Assembly: GCA_943787375.1 (NCBI GenBank)
Contig: CALSME010000001.1
Coordinates: 72,001-136,000, forward strand
From: an uncultured Polaribacter sp.
Lineage (GTDB): Bacteria; Bacteroidota; Bacteroidia; Flavobacteriales; Flavobacteriaceae
Direction: 5' to 3'
DNA: 64,000 nt
Both the position numbers and the translations under genes were made by a program. The notes below the pieces were generated by a model. It had not been told where the DNA came from, made no database searches, and was given only the letters and a program-made list of their open reading frames with translations. This document shows, in pieces, positions 43,501 to 52,656 of the stretch (position 1 is the stretch's first letter; each line of letters opens with the position of its first letter).

Positions 43501-45271
43501 TTCTTCATTAACAACATCGGGAAGATTTTATTTTACAGAGAACTCACCTATAGTTTCAGATTATTTTGTAATAAATGAATATTATAGAATATGGGGAAAT
43601 GATGAAATACAAATACCTGGAACAGATGTACCTGCATTTGATGCTTCTTACAAACTAACAAATTTTAGTAGTAATTGGTTAGAATTTGATTTAAGAGGTG
43701 ATGCTCCTATTCCTCAAACTCTAGAGCAGGTTAAAATTTATGGGAAAATTAATAGTTTATTATCATCTCCTGAAGAAGGCGGAGGAATCATAACAAATAG
43801 TATTACAATAAATGACGGTATTAAAGATATTGCAACTACAGAGTATATATACAGAAATGGAATCACGTCCTATGCTCCCTCAAAAGAGCCCAAAGGAATC
43901 CCTTATGTCTCAGAATTACCAGCACCAATGGTTTTATACGGAGAAGTAGCGATGAATACTACAGATGGTAATCGTCATCCTTTGGGTAGTACGGTCTATG
44001 AATTTGAAACTTTAGAACCAATAAAAGAAGAAGACGGGTATCTTTTTAGTTTGGGTGAAGTATTTAGAGTAAAAGAGAATCAAAACACCACTTTTGAAGG
44101 AGGCAGAGTAATTACCAATAAATATACGATTGAAAGCAGGTTAGGGAATATCGGTAGAATAAAAACTATTAAAAGTTATAATACGCAATCACAATTGTTA
44201 CAAAAAACAGAAAATTTTTACAAACAAAATTTAGATGCAGATGGAGAGATTGGGGTCACACAAGAATCTCATATGAGTTATAAGAGGTACGAGAAAGATG
44301 ATGTTGAAACTTTTTATGTAAGTTCTACCAGTAAGATAAATTACCCAAGTGTTCTAGAGAGAATAACTACGAGTCAGGGTAATTTTAATGTTACTAAACA
44401 TTTTGACAAATACGATTTTCTAACAGGTCAAGTATTAGAAACAAGAACCTATGCTAGTGATGGAGTAGCTTTTAAAAGTAAAATTATACCTGCATATGAA
44501 AAGTATCTAGAGATGGGCTCTAAAATAGACAATGAAAATTACTCAAATATGTTAACACAACAAGCTATGAGTAAAACATATCTAAAAGAAGATGGTAATT
44601 GGAAAGAGATATCTGCAAACATCACTACTTGGAACAATAATTGGAGTTATCGAAATTTTTCAGGTGCAGAAACTTCCCCGACAAATAATGATGAAAAGAT
44701 TTGGCGGAAACATAAAAACTATTATTGGGACGGAAATAGAGATGCCAATGGTCTGTATGCCGATTTTAACACTGAGAACGATGATGGATTTAACTGGGGG
44801 ATTGGAGCAAATCAAAGCCCTTCTTCTAAATGGAAATGGTCTTCTGAGACTACAAGGTATGATCATTTTTCAATGGCATTAGAGCATCGAGATCTCAATG
44901 ACAATTATGCAGCCACGAAAATGGGAGATAACAATTCTAAAGTTTTAGCGGTATCCAATGCCGCTTATGTAGACATGTATTACTCGGGCGCAGAATACTT
45001 AGTCACCGATGTGCATGGAGATCCTACAGGCTATTTTGATGGAGAGATTCAGTTTACAGGCTACAATCCAAGCAGTACAGCACACACAGGAACGCACATC
45101 GTTGCCATTAGCGCTGGTCAAAATGCTTTTGAAGTAGCGGTTCCGGCAAGAACTGGCAGAAATACCCCCAAAAAGCAACGTTTTAAAGTATCGGTTTGGA
45201 TACGGACACCTCAAAAGGACAAAGCACGAATTAAAGTAGGGAGATGCCACCGTCAATTTTACCGCCAATGA
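40505..45271 (+). CDS. Giant secreted YD/RHS-like protein, C-terminus disrupted by a frameshift
   Basis: The first 1,588 codons read as an exported protein: signal peptide (about 1-31, ending SHAQ), then the start common to large Bacteroidota YD/RHS proteins (MVNLVTGNLSYVLPLLNIP and YHAGIAMEQEASWVGLGW). A Gly/Ser-rich region (about 140-280) and a long beta-rich shell follow. At GGG 45239-45241 the frame runs off into GRCHRQFYRQ and stops. Reading with one G fewer continues as VGDATVNFTANET to 45605. The protein is therefore truncated by ~115 residues or the base is a sequencing error. It is probably the first half of the RHS shell whose second half starts at 45611. Confidence 0.8.
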   Translation: MKKPFQKNIPIKIVFILLICFSIFVNESHAQGPNAPEAASFEPVDATDMVNLVTGNLSYVLPLLNIPSPEGGYPISLSYHAGIAMEQEASWVGLGWNINPGSINRGVNGYPDDWGKTNISEFFYDEGWEEDYYNFSAGYTISDKISVGLGLSWGSNQSLGGYVSASIGVLPQYGDSTARIGGRIGTNGVSVTGSHISGFSGSIGTSGIGLGYGTRGSASLGVQLNYNYNYGLSGGASISAGNSSLGINMSSSGFSATGSISGAGVGISNSAGPIDSGDYDRVMSGAMFFIPYYSFFASFSHINVKYSLFKVNNLYTSGVLYPVKANALKLQENSSNFSKRMNENHFMDINSVQPFGKTDIYDDLVDNGGLNDRNNLTLPSYDNYSVNAQGLAGNITPYLDFELNLSGRGRGEQNNDKEYLQYLNHSFQEYENNSIPGFSGDLATSKKFFTFSSSYSSFLRVDKTNLPVVLDIQDHNVTDFTVLNTYNYSESNTFQNTNSIINRKKREGNHIITYTNKEIREGNLNGFIEAKEGIGFLARSDTDIFLDEGIGAYKITSMDGKTYHYSLPVYQYESTYKNFRNEDYNEEGEDENFFEIYKDTPYATHWLLTAVTGPDYYDKNENGKVDKEDYGYWVEFDYGKWSDGYIWQTPNGRYEETTDKDDATKKTYSYAWGRKQVYYLDAIKTRTHTALFVKELRNDNKGNSKNYSKQLSSSDRIVAKPGDNFFGVFTGTTSSDLDRVQAAFNVTNLVNNSWWVVPNQVPGPPNGMTPTNLNYYKGYKTKVVDYDLKENLSLKLSKIILLKNNENFNTLRNNGIHEGLQKTSSMEGYFLIGGTGSFSFRYFADAISFDVFNTKLYLKDPATHFKQFNIHQHQNVLDIKDIEGLNIESQALQVIDFDHDYSLANKVPNAETGRLTLKAVNFKGKYGKQVVPPYKFEYKSPWRDYNKDDIDAWGYHKVDPSVWSLNKITTPTGGKINIDYGKDKYISEAAYSEKVFSNFSSLTTSGRFYFTENSPIVSDYFVINEYYRIWGNDEIQIPGTDVPAFDASYKLTNFSSNWLEFDLRGDAPIPQTLEQVKIYGKINSLLSSPEEGGGIITNSITINDGIKDIATTEYIYRNGITSYAPSKEPKGIPYVSELPAPMVLYGEVAMNTTDGNRHPLGSTVYEFETLEPIKEEDGYLFSLGEVFRVKENQNTTFEGGRVITNKYTIESRLGNIGRIKTIKSYNTQSQLLQKTENFYKQNLDADGEIGVTQESHMSYKRYEKDDVETFYVSSTSKINYPSVLERITTSQGNFNVTKHFDKYDFLTGQVLETRTYASDGVAFKSKIIPAYEKYLEMGSKIDNENYSNMLTQQAMSKTYLKEDGNWKEISANITTWNNNWSYRNFSGAETSPTNNDEKIWRKHKNYYWDGNRDANGLYADFNTENDDGFNWGIGANQSPSSKWKWSSETTRYDHFSMALEHRDLNDNYAATKMGDNNSKVLAVSNAAYVDMYYSGAEYLVTDVHGDPTGYFDGEIQFTGYNPSSTAHTGTHIVAISAGQNAFEVAVPARTGRNTPKKQRFKVSVWIRTPQKDKARIKVGRCHRQFYRQ

Positions 45272-45605
45272 AACCCAAACAGCAGGCGCTTGGACATTAT
45301 TAAATGGGTATATCAATATTCCTGCTGCGGGGACTACCGTTGCCATTATAAGCACGAATGGTTCGATACAATTAGACGATTTTAGACTCCACCCCATTAC
45401 CGCTTCCATGACCTCATATGTATACAATGAATTTGATGAAGTGAGTTACATTATCGGAGCTTCAGGATTAGCAACACACTATAAATATGACAACGCAGGC
45501 AGGCTCTCGGAAACTTGGACAGAAATTATTGACAATCCAGCTGCAAATATTACTGGTGGATTTAAAAAAGTACAACAACATAATTATAACTTTAAAAACC
45601 AATAA
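45240..45605 (+). pseudogene. Out-of-frame tail of the giant YD protein
   Basis: This stretch is open in the third frame and encodes about 120 residues that continue the upstream protein. They include the YD repeat YKYDNAGRLSETW and end just before the next gene. It has no start codon of its own that makes sense (the first ATG is at 45408, mid-domain). The one-base excess lies in the GGG at 45239-45241. Confidence 0.75.
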
Positions 45606-45610
45606 GGGCT

Positions 45611-48600
45611 ATGAAAAAGAGCATCATTTACCTCAGTATTTTGTTTGTTTTTAATGGATTACAAACAATAAATGCCCAAGACATTCACTGGTCGGAACCC
45701 GATGGTTTTGAGCAAATAAATGCACAGGAGTTAATCGCTCCTGTACAAAAAAATAGTACGATTTATAGTAGCGAAACAGTGGCCATGCTTCAAAACCAAC
45801 ATTGGTTTGAACTCAACAACTTTCAACTGGTTCAAAAAGAGCTTCAAAAAGATCCAATCACAGGAACTGTAGTCGCAAACCTAACGGCATTTCCTAATGG
45901 ACTTCCAATCAATAAAAATATCGGAACAAAAAATCCGCCCGATTACTTTTATTTTCCAACAAGCTATCAAGTAGGGGTTTACTTTGTGCATAAAGATCAG
46001 GTATGTACTGGCAATACCATAAAAAATAATGGAATTTTAGCTGCTGAAACATCAAACTCAGTAACAGGGCAAGAATACATTAGCAATGTTTCTTTTGACT
46101 ATGAGGCTGCCTTTGTTTTAGAAAACAAAACGGGTATGGATTTTAGAGGTTTTAAAGGACGTTATTCCCCACAATTAGCTCCCTTAAAGAATAAAACAAC
46201 ACTTATTGGATTTAAAAACAGTAGCACCAGTAAGATGGCTTTTAACCAACAAGAAATTACTTTTACTGCCAATAAAAGCATTCGCATTCAACGAAGTGGA
46301 AATACGATTCACTACCGCTATGACGGACAGGAAATTTTTACAACAACGCTCGAACAAATTCAAGACTATCGCATTGTAATTGCTATGTATTCTCCATTAG
46401 CAAATGAAAAAATTGCACCAGTAAATGTTCAAACTCTTGGAAATACTCCTTGCTTGACTGTTTCGGAACTATTTGGATTTGACCCCAAAAAAACAATTAT
46501 TGATCAAAGATACCAATGGTTGGCTTTGGGAAATAATGAGCGACGGTTAGCCTATAAAGAAGCCTGGAGTTCTTTTTACAATTCTTTTGACTACAACTTT
46601 TCACAAGAACATCAAATAACGGCAAGTTCCTATTGTAAGTGTGAAGACATTGGCGATAGAAGAGAAAATTACAACACCGCATGTACTTATGACATTAGAG
46701 GGAATTTAAAAAGCCAGCGGATTGGTTATTTTGATAATTTGGGCAAAGGAGTTCAAACACAAAGTTTAGACTTTAAAACAGGAAAATTATGGCTAAACCA
46801 AACCCTCTATGACAACCAAGGGAGACCCGCCTTTCACTCTTTAAGCGCTCCAACCCTCGGGAATTTTAAATTCTTACGAAACCACAATTTTATAAAAACT
46901 ACGCAGTTAAGTCAGGAGTCTAATTTTACTTCACAGAATTTTGAAACAGGAAATATTTTAGCCCCAAGTACCATCAGTCCAACTCCAAATACTTTGGGTT
47001 GGTACTACAGTGCTGCCAATACAGACGAACCTTTACAAGACATTACCAACAGGCCCTATACTAGAAGTATTTACAGCAATTTGTTTCCTGGTGCCGTAAA
47101 ACAAGTTATTGGAGGAAATCAACAAAACGGCGCATGGCGAAAAGGGTACACGTTTTCAATGCCTGCTGGACAAGAGTTATCGCAAAATGTTGCTTTTGGG
47201 GAAGCTCGCTACAATGCTATTGAAACCTTAAAAACCGTCTCCAGAGATATTCATGGCGCAGAAAGTGTTGTCTTTACAGACACCGATGGAAAAACATTGG
47301 CGGCCGCAAGAAGTGGTGGTTTGCTAGCAAGAAACATGTCTTTAGTAATTGGAGAACAGGGGCATGTAGATGTTCACGTGCCCGAAAACACAACAGGATT
47401 TACCATACACAAACCCTCGAATATTCAGGTTAAAATTTATGACCTGATCACAGAACAACCTGTTACGGCAGCTACCACCTCTTTGCCCAACGGTTTTTAC
47501 AGAGTCGCCATTACCAATTTGGCAGCTTTTCATCCAGCAACCATGACTGTGCGTGTAAATTATAAAGAAAATTACTACGACTATGCACTGAACGAATACA
47601 ATAAGATTGGGCAATTGATTGCTTCATACCAACCTGTGGGCACCACCAAAGCCGCCAAACCAAAAACAACTTTTGTGTATGACGGTCTTGGCAAACTCAT
47701 TAAAACAACCAGCCCAGATGAAGGAACAGCGAGTTTTAAATACAGAAAAGACGGGCAAATTCGTTTTTCGCAAAACAGCAAACAAAACGGCATTAGTACA
47801 ATTATTGAAGATGATTTTTCGGTTGATCATGGAGGATGGACTCCATTTGGAAGCCAAATATCTATTATTGATGGAAAATTAAAGGTACAAGTAGATGGAG
47901 CTTGGGAAGGCGTTAAGCATAGTTTACCTAATATAACTACATCTCCTGGGGAAACATTTAAAATAAAATTGAAATTTAACAAAGGAAATACCCAATCTAG
48001 CGTTCGATTGTATCTTCAGGAAATGGATGCTGCTGGAAATCATTTAATGTTTGTGTTTTTAGATGGAAATCTTACAACAGGAACCGAGTACAATTATACA
48101 GTAATAGAAGGAAAGAAACTTAGTTTGAGAGTTGCTAAAAACAACACCAATACCAACACCGAAACCTACTTTTATATAGACCATGTTAGTTTAAGTAGAG
48201 AGATCGATGTTGAAGAATCGTTTTCATACACCAATTACGATGAATTTGGTCGGCCTGTAGAAAGCGGAGTGGCTACTGGCGCCTTTCTGGACTTAGACCC
48301 AGATACCTCTTTGGTTACTGGAGATCGAGAGCAACATTTTACCCAATTTGACTTCTTAAAAAATCCAAGTGAGCTAAACGCAGCACCTACTCCCTACAGG
48401 AAACCTTCTTTTTTAGCGGGCAATGTTGCAAAAACATGGAATACCGATGCAAACGGAAACCTCATCTCGGCAAGCTATTACAGTTATGATGTGTATGGAC
48501 GTGTGCAATGGATTGTACAAAACATAAACGGTTTGGGGTTTAAAACCATCGATTATGAATACGACCCAGTGACTAGCCAGGTGTTAAAAGTCATTTACCA

Positions 48601-50638
48601 AAAGCAGAATGCAAACGAAATCTTTGCCCATCGGTATACTTATAACAGTACCACCAACGAGTTAGAAAAAGTTGAGACATCTACCAACAACAACAATTTT
48701 ACAACCCACGCCAAATACAAGTATTACCAAACGGGCGCTTTAAAAAGGGTTGAAATTATGAACGGAGTAAATGTGTTACAGGGCATCGATTATGTATACA
48801 ATATCGCAGGGCAACTAAAAGCCATTAACCACCCAGACCTCAATGCAACAAGCGACCCAGGGAATGATAGCAACGATTTCTTTGGAATGAAGATTGACTA
48901 TTACTCCTACGATTATTTAAGACAAAATAGCATTTACAGTGGAGCAACTGCCGGGCAAGACCAATTTAACGGGAATTTAAAAGCAACTGTTTTTAATACC
49001 AAAACACCCAATAGTGCAGCGCCAAAAGCAACCTATTTATACAAGTACAATAAAAAAAATTGGTTGGAAGAAGCTGTCTTTCGTGGAGGTAATGCCGCTG
49101 CAGCTACAGATTATAAGGTCTATGGCATTACTTACGATGCCAATGGAAACATACAAACCCTGAATAGAAATAAGAATACCGAAAATAGCAGCAATGCCAT
49201 GGATAAATTGACCTACCAATACCGGTCAGACAAGCCCAACCAGTTAAAAAGAGTAGACGATGCCGTTACCTCAGTAACCCATGCCAATGATATAAAAGAC
49301 CAAGTCACAGAAAATAACTATATTTATAACTCCATTGGACAATTAGTAGAAAATAACGACGAAAACGTAAAATACGAATACAATGCCAGTGGATTGGTCA
49401 CCAAGGTTTTTTATAATAACAATTTAAAAGTGGAATTTTACTACAACGACAAAGGATTTAGAGTGCAAAAGAAAACCTATGCAACAGACGGCATCTCTGT
49501 AGAAAAAACTACACATTATGTTCGTGATGCTTCGGGCAGCACTTTGGCCATTTACGAAAACAACCAACAGGTAGCAATGCCTATTTATGGGGCAAGTCGT
49601 TTGGGGGTTTATAAAAAACCAAGCAGTACCAGTGTGTATCAACTTACAGACCATTTGGGCAATGTGCGGGCAGTAATTGCCAAAGACGGAAATGGCAATG
49701 CAGCTGCCTTGGTAAGTGCTACGGACTACTATCCTGGCGGGATGGTCATGCCTAACAGGCAAATCATCAATGGAGAAGCTTATAGATACGGTTATCAGGG
49801 AGAATATGCTGAAACTGACCCAGAGACAGGAAAAGTTGCATTCCAATTACGATTGTATGACCCGAGGATAAATCGATGGTTGACAACCGACCCAGCAGGA
49901 CAATACCATTCTCCATATATGGCTATGGGAAACAATTTTATGAACGGAGTTGATGCAGATGGAGGGTGTTGGGATTCTGAAGGTAATCCTTGCCCACCAC
50001 CAGCATCAGGTAGTATTGACGACATTCTTGGTTCTACAGTAGATGGTATGGGTGAGGTTTGGAATTGGGTTGATGGAGATTGGACAACAAACGCATATGA
50101 TGCTGCTGGTATAAGTATGACTTTCTATAAGTCTATAGATTCTCATCTTAATGCTCTTGTAACAGGGTTTAGAAATGGACAATTAAAAAATGCTCAAAAT
50201 TTACAACAAGCCCACGAACATTTTATGAAAACAGGTGCAATTGTTGAAGATAATACTTTTGTTGGTCTTGGTATTGGTGGAAAAATGTTTAGAAATTATT
50301 TTACTGCTACTAATACACCTAGGTATTTATATCACTATACAAATAAGACAGCAGCTGATAATATATCTAAAGTTGGATTACAAACTAAACATAGTAGTGA
50401 TGGTTTTTTGTATTTAACTAGTAAGAAAAATTTATCACCGCTTCAAGCTCAAATTGAATTAGCATTACCTGCCAATAGAGTTTTGTCTAGTTCATTATTG
50501 AAAGTTTATACTAAAAATTTATCTCCTGAGATTGTTAGAAGAGTTCAAGGTAATTTGCATGGTTTAGGTGCTGGAGGAGGGAAAGAATTTTTATTTAACC
50601 TAGATATTCCTGCAAGTTCTATAAAAAGTATTAAATGA
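45611..50638 (+). CDS. RHS-repeat polymorphic toxin with an ADP-ribosyltransferase-like tip
   Basis: The 1,675-residue protein has a signal peptide (1-22, ending NAQ). Many YD/RHS repeats follow between about 340 and 1330 (for example YDIRGNLKSQ, YDGLGKLIK, YDVYGRVQW). The RHS core (about 1345-1455) includes YQLTDHLGNVRAV, FQLRLYDPRINRWL and DPAGQYHSPYMAMGNN. The last ~220 residues are the variable tip. Residues 1570-1675 hold a His in YLYHYTNK (His1575), a Tyr in GFLYLTS and a Glu in GGGKEFLF, the spacing of H-Y-E ADP-ribosyltransferase toxins. The stop codon overlaps the next start codon (ATGA), as is usual for toxin/immunity pairs. The toxin class is inferred. Confidence 0.85.
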   Translation: MKKSIIYLSILFVFNGLQTINAQDIHWSEPDGFEQINAQELIAPVQKNSTIYSSETVAMLQNQHWFELNNFQLVQKELQKDPITGTVVANLTAFPNGLPINKNIGTKNPPDYFYFPTSYQVGVYFVHKDQVCTGNTIKNNGILAAETSNSVTGQEYISNVSFDYEAAFVLENKTGMDFRGFKGRYSPQLAPLKNKTTLIGFKNSSTSKMAFNQQEITFTANKSIRIQRSGNTIHYRYDGQEIFTTTLEQIQDYRIVIAMYSPLANEKIAPVNVQTLGNTPCLTVSELFGFDPKKTIIDQRYQWLALGNNERRLAYKEAWSSFYNSFDYNFSQEHQITASSYCKCEDIGDRRENYNTACTYDIRGNLKSQRIGYFDNLGKGVQTQSLDFKTGKLWLNQTLYDNQGRPAFHSLSAPTLGNFKFLRNHNFIKTTQLSQESNFTSQNFETGNILAPSTISPTPNTLGWYYSAANTDEPLQDITNRPYTRSIYSNLFPGAVKQVIGGNQQNGAWRKGYTFSMPAGQELSQNVAFGEARYNAIETLKTVSRDIHGAESVVFTDTDGKTLAAARSGGLLARNMSLVIGEQGHVDVHVPENTTGFTIHKPSNIQVKIYDLITEQPVTAATTSLPNGFYRVAITNLAAFHPATMTVRVNYKENYYDYALNEYNKIGQLIASYQPVGTTKAAKPKTTFVYDGLGKLIKTTSPDEGTASFKYRKDGQIRFSQNSKQNGISTIIEDDFSVDHGGWTPFGSQISIIDGKLKVQVDGAWEGVKHSLPNITTSPGETFKIKLKFNKGNTQSSVRLYLQEMDAAGNHLMFVFLDGNLTTGTEYNYTVIEGKKLSLRVAKNNTNTNTETYFYIDHVSLSREIDVEESFSYTNYDEFGRPVESGVATGAFLDLDPDTSLVTGDREQHFTQFDFLKNPSELNAAPTPYRKPSFLAGNVAKTWNTDANGNLISASYYSYDVYGRVQWIVQNINGLGFKTIDYEYDPVTSQVLKVIYQKQNANEIFAHRYTYNSTTNELEKVETSTNNNNFTTHAKYKYYQTGALKRVEIMNGVNVLQGIDYVYNIAGQLKAINHPDLNATSDPGNDSNDFFGMKIDYYSYDYLRQNSIYSGATAGQDQFNGNLKATVFNTKTPNSAAPKATYLYKYNKKNWLEEAVFRGGNAAAATDYKVYGITYDANGNIQTLNRNKNTENSSNAMDKLTYQYRSDKPNQLKRVDDAVTSVTHANDIKDQVTENNYIYNSIGQLVENNDENVKYEYNASGLVTKVFYNNNLKVEFYYNDKGFRVQKKTYATDGISVEKTTHYVRDASGSTLAIYENNQQVAMPIYGASRLGVYKKPSSTSVYQLTDHLGNVRAVIAKDGNGNAAALVSATDYYPGGMVMPNRQIINGEAYRYGYQGEYAETDPETGKVAFQLRLYDPRINRWLTTDPAGQYHSPYMAMGNNFMNGVDADGGCWDSEGNPCPPPASGSIDDILGSTVDGMGEVWNWVDGDWTTNAYDAAGISMTFYKSIDSHLNALVTGFRNGQLKNAQNLQQAHEHFMKTGAIVEDNTFVGLGIGGKMFRNYFTATNTPRYLYHYTNKTAADNISKVGLQTKHSSDGFLYLTSKKNLSPLQAQIELALPANRVLSSSLLKVYTKNLSPEIVRRVQGNLHGLGAGGGKEFLFNLDIPASSIKSIK

Positions 50639-50976
50639 CAGAAAAGCAAATAAAAACAGCAATTGAATTTTTAAAGATTGGACAATCATTTAGAATAGAA
50701 AATTTACGATTAGGTGTTGAAAATTCTAAGACTTTATACATTACAGGATGGTCTAATTATAGTTATATTGAAAATTTAACTAAGGAAATCGCCTTAAGGG
50801 AACTTCAAGAGATAAAAGTAATGTTTAAAAAAATTTTAGCTATCTCAAAAGAATTAAGAGATTTTATAGAAGATAAAAGTTTTGAATATAATTTAGCCTT
50901 TAATTACGGGCAAGGTTCAATTGGGATTTGCTCTGAAAAAAAAGGAAAAGTAACTTGGGAAACATCTTTGAAATAA
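50635..50976 (+). CDS. Presumed immunity protein for the main RHS toxin
   Basis: The 113-residue protein is cytosolic (no signal or membrane segment), helical in the middle (LTKEIALRELQEIKVMFKKI, about 47-66) and ends with beta-like GSIGICSEKKGKVTW. The four-base overlap with the RHS stop codon is the classic position of an immunity gene. I do not recognise a named family. A cytosolic immunity protein agrees with a toxin that acts inside the cell. Confidence 0.7.
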   Translation: MTEKQIKTAIEFLKIGQSFRIENLRLGVENSKTLYITGWSNYSYIENLTKEIALRELQEIKVMFKKILAISKELRDFIEDKSFEYNLAFNYGQGSIGICSEKKGKVTWETSLK

Positions 50977-50979
50977 TGT

Positions 50980-51498
50980 ATGAAAAGGATTAGACATTAC
51001 TTGTTTTTAATACTGATTATTGTTTTTTACAATAAAGTTAATGCTCAAACTCTAAATGAACAATCCTATTTTCCTTTAAAAAAGGGATTAAGTAAGAGAT
51101 TGACTTGGTATAATAGTAAATACAGAGAAGTAGTAAGAGATACAATTATTATAAAGGCTAAAATTTATAACGAGGTATCTCAAATTTTTCCTCCCAATAA
51201 AGTTATAAAAATATACTTACGAAAGTCAAATGATACAATTTATTTTTTTAATAAAAAACTAAATAAAGAAGTTGTCTTTTTTGGGATATCTCCAGTATTA
51301 GGTAGAAAAGTAGGTAATGGTACAATAAAAGGGATTGATGTGGCATTAGAAACTCCTTCGGGTAATTTGACAGGCTTGCTATGTATAGAAATGAAATACC
51401 CCAATGGAAGTTCTGATAACAGATATTATAAGAAAGGGTTAGGTTTGGTAGCAACAATAAATGATAAAGGCTTAGTCTCTTATTTTATATCTGATTAA
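50980..51498 (+). CDS. Exported protein of unknown function in the RHS cassette
   Basis: The 172-residue protein has a signal peptide (about 1-22, ending KVNAQ) and a beta-rich body with PNKVIKIYLRKSNDTIYFF and a single Cys in GLLCIEMKY. It follows the immunity gene by three bases and stops 12 bases before the border repeat, so it travels with this cassette. It might be a second, periplasmic immunity factor or an accessory protein. Its role is unknown. Confidence 0.65.
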   Translation: MKRIRHYLFLILIIVFYNKVNAQTLNEQSYFPLKKGLSKRLTWYNSKYREVVRDTIIIKAKIYNEVSQIFPPNKVIKIYLRKSNDTIYFFNKKLNKEVVFFGISPVLGRKVGNGTIKGIDVALETPSGNLTGLLCIEMKYPNGSSDNRYYKKGLGLVATINDKGLVSYFISD

Positions 51499-51510
51499 AA
51501 CCCGATGGCG

Positions 51511-51691
51511 GTAGTGTCCTAAATTGGCGCTTTTGGGAAATGCTTATAGGTAGTTATTGACAATCAGGGTTTTACAAAAAAAAAGGCCCGCTTTTTTGAG
51601 AGGTATACACGTTCATTGAAATAGTAAAAGTTCCTTAGCGGTTGTTATTACTGGGTTTCTTTCCACGTCGTGTCCTAAACTGGCGCTTTTG
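51511..51691 (+). repeat. Long border repeat R1 of the RHS orphan array
   Basis: This 181-bp element begins (51511-51535) and ends (51670-51691) with the same direct word, GTGTCCTAAANTGGCGC followed by TTTTG. A nearly identical copy lies at 56215-56393, with only a few base differences. The right end runs straight into the RHS core remnant of the first orphan. The TAA inside the word closes the orphan frame. No inverted ends or transposase were found. Confidence 0.85.
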
Positions 51692-51697
51692 AAAAGG

Positions 51698-52656
51698 CAA
51701 GAAATGGAGCTAGTAAAAATCAAAATGAATTAGTATCTTTATTGGGTGCTACGGACTATTATCCTGGCGGTATGGCGATGCCAAATAGACAAATTGTTGG
51801 TGGAGAGCCATATAGATACAGTTTTCAGGGGCAAGAGAAGGATGCGGAGACCGGAAAAGTTGCATTCCAATTACGTTTGTATGACCCAAGAATAAATAGA
51901 TGGATGACACCTGATCCTTATAAGCAGTATCCAAGTCCTTATATGGCAATGGGAAACAACCCTATAAATAGAATAGACCCCAATGGTGGAACTGATGGTT
52001 GCCCTAAAGGTCAGATATGTGGAGATGGTTATGTAAATCAATTAGACGAGATTGTTATTGGTGGTAGTGGTAGTGATTTTTCTATGCCTGATTTTGATAG
52101 TGATTTTATGACAGGATTTAATTTTCTTAATTCTGGAATTTCATTAGGGGTTGGAACACATTTGAAGAGTATAAATTATTCTAATTTATTAAAAACCCCA
52201 TCGGGTTCTTTTTTGGCTAATTATAATGGAGTTAGTGTGTCTTGGAGCAATAATTTTAGAGGCAATGGGAATGTTACAGGAGATTTTGTAAAGCAAGCAA
52301 AACTCGATTTTGCAAATAATTTAAGTAAAGGAAAGAGTTTAACTAATCTCAAAGCGGGCGCTTCGGTATTGGGAAATGGTTTAACTGGTTTGAGTGTGTA
52401 TTTGGATGCCCAAGATTATAGAAATGGAGAAATTAGTGTTCATCGGTTTAGTTATAGAACGGGAGTTAATGCTAGTTCATATTCGGCAGGTTATTTTTTA
52501 GGAGCAGGACCTGGTATTCTGATAGGAGTGGCTGGAATGGCTGCTGAAGAAGGGTACAATGTTTTGGTAGATCCTAAAGGACCAGTTTGGAGTAATTATG
52601 GTTCTTGGATACCAACAGATGGATATAGTATAATGAGAGGTTTTGGAGGAAGATGA
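51698..52656 (+). pseudogene. Orphan RHS tip B (partial core plus variable C-terminus)
   Basis: The frame is open from the TAA in the border repeat and encodes an RHS core remnant (RNGASKNQN, GATDYYPGGMAMPNRQ, FQLRLYDPRINRWMTPDP, GNNPINRIDPNGG). A linker with LDEIVIGG and a variable tip of ~190 residues with a hydrophobic Gly-rich segment (AGYFLGAGPGILIGVAGMAA) follow. There is no signal peptide, no YD shell and no convincing start codon (the first TTG is at 51742), so it is probably silent. It matches the main RHS core and could be swapped in by recombination. The hydrophobic segment suggests a membrane-acting toxin. Confidence 0.75.

Noticed and set aside
51511-51691. Insertion sequence or MITE
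   Set aside because: The ends are direct, not inverted, repeats, and no transposase or target duplication is visible. A decayed element cannot be excluded, so it is kept as an unclassified repeat.
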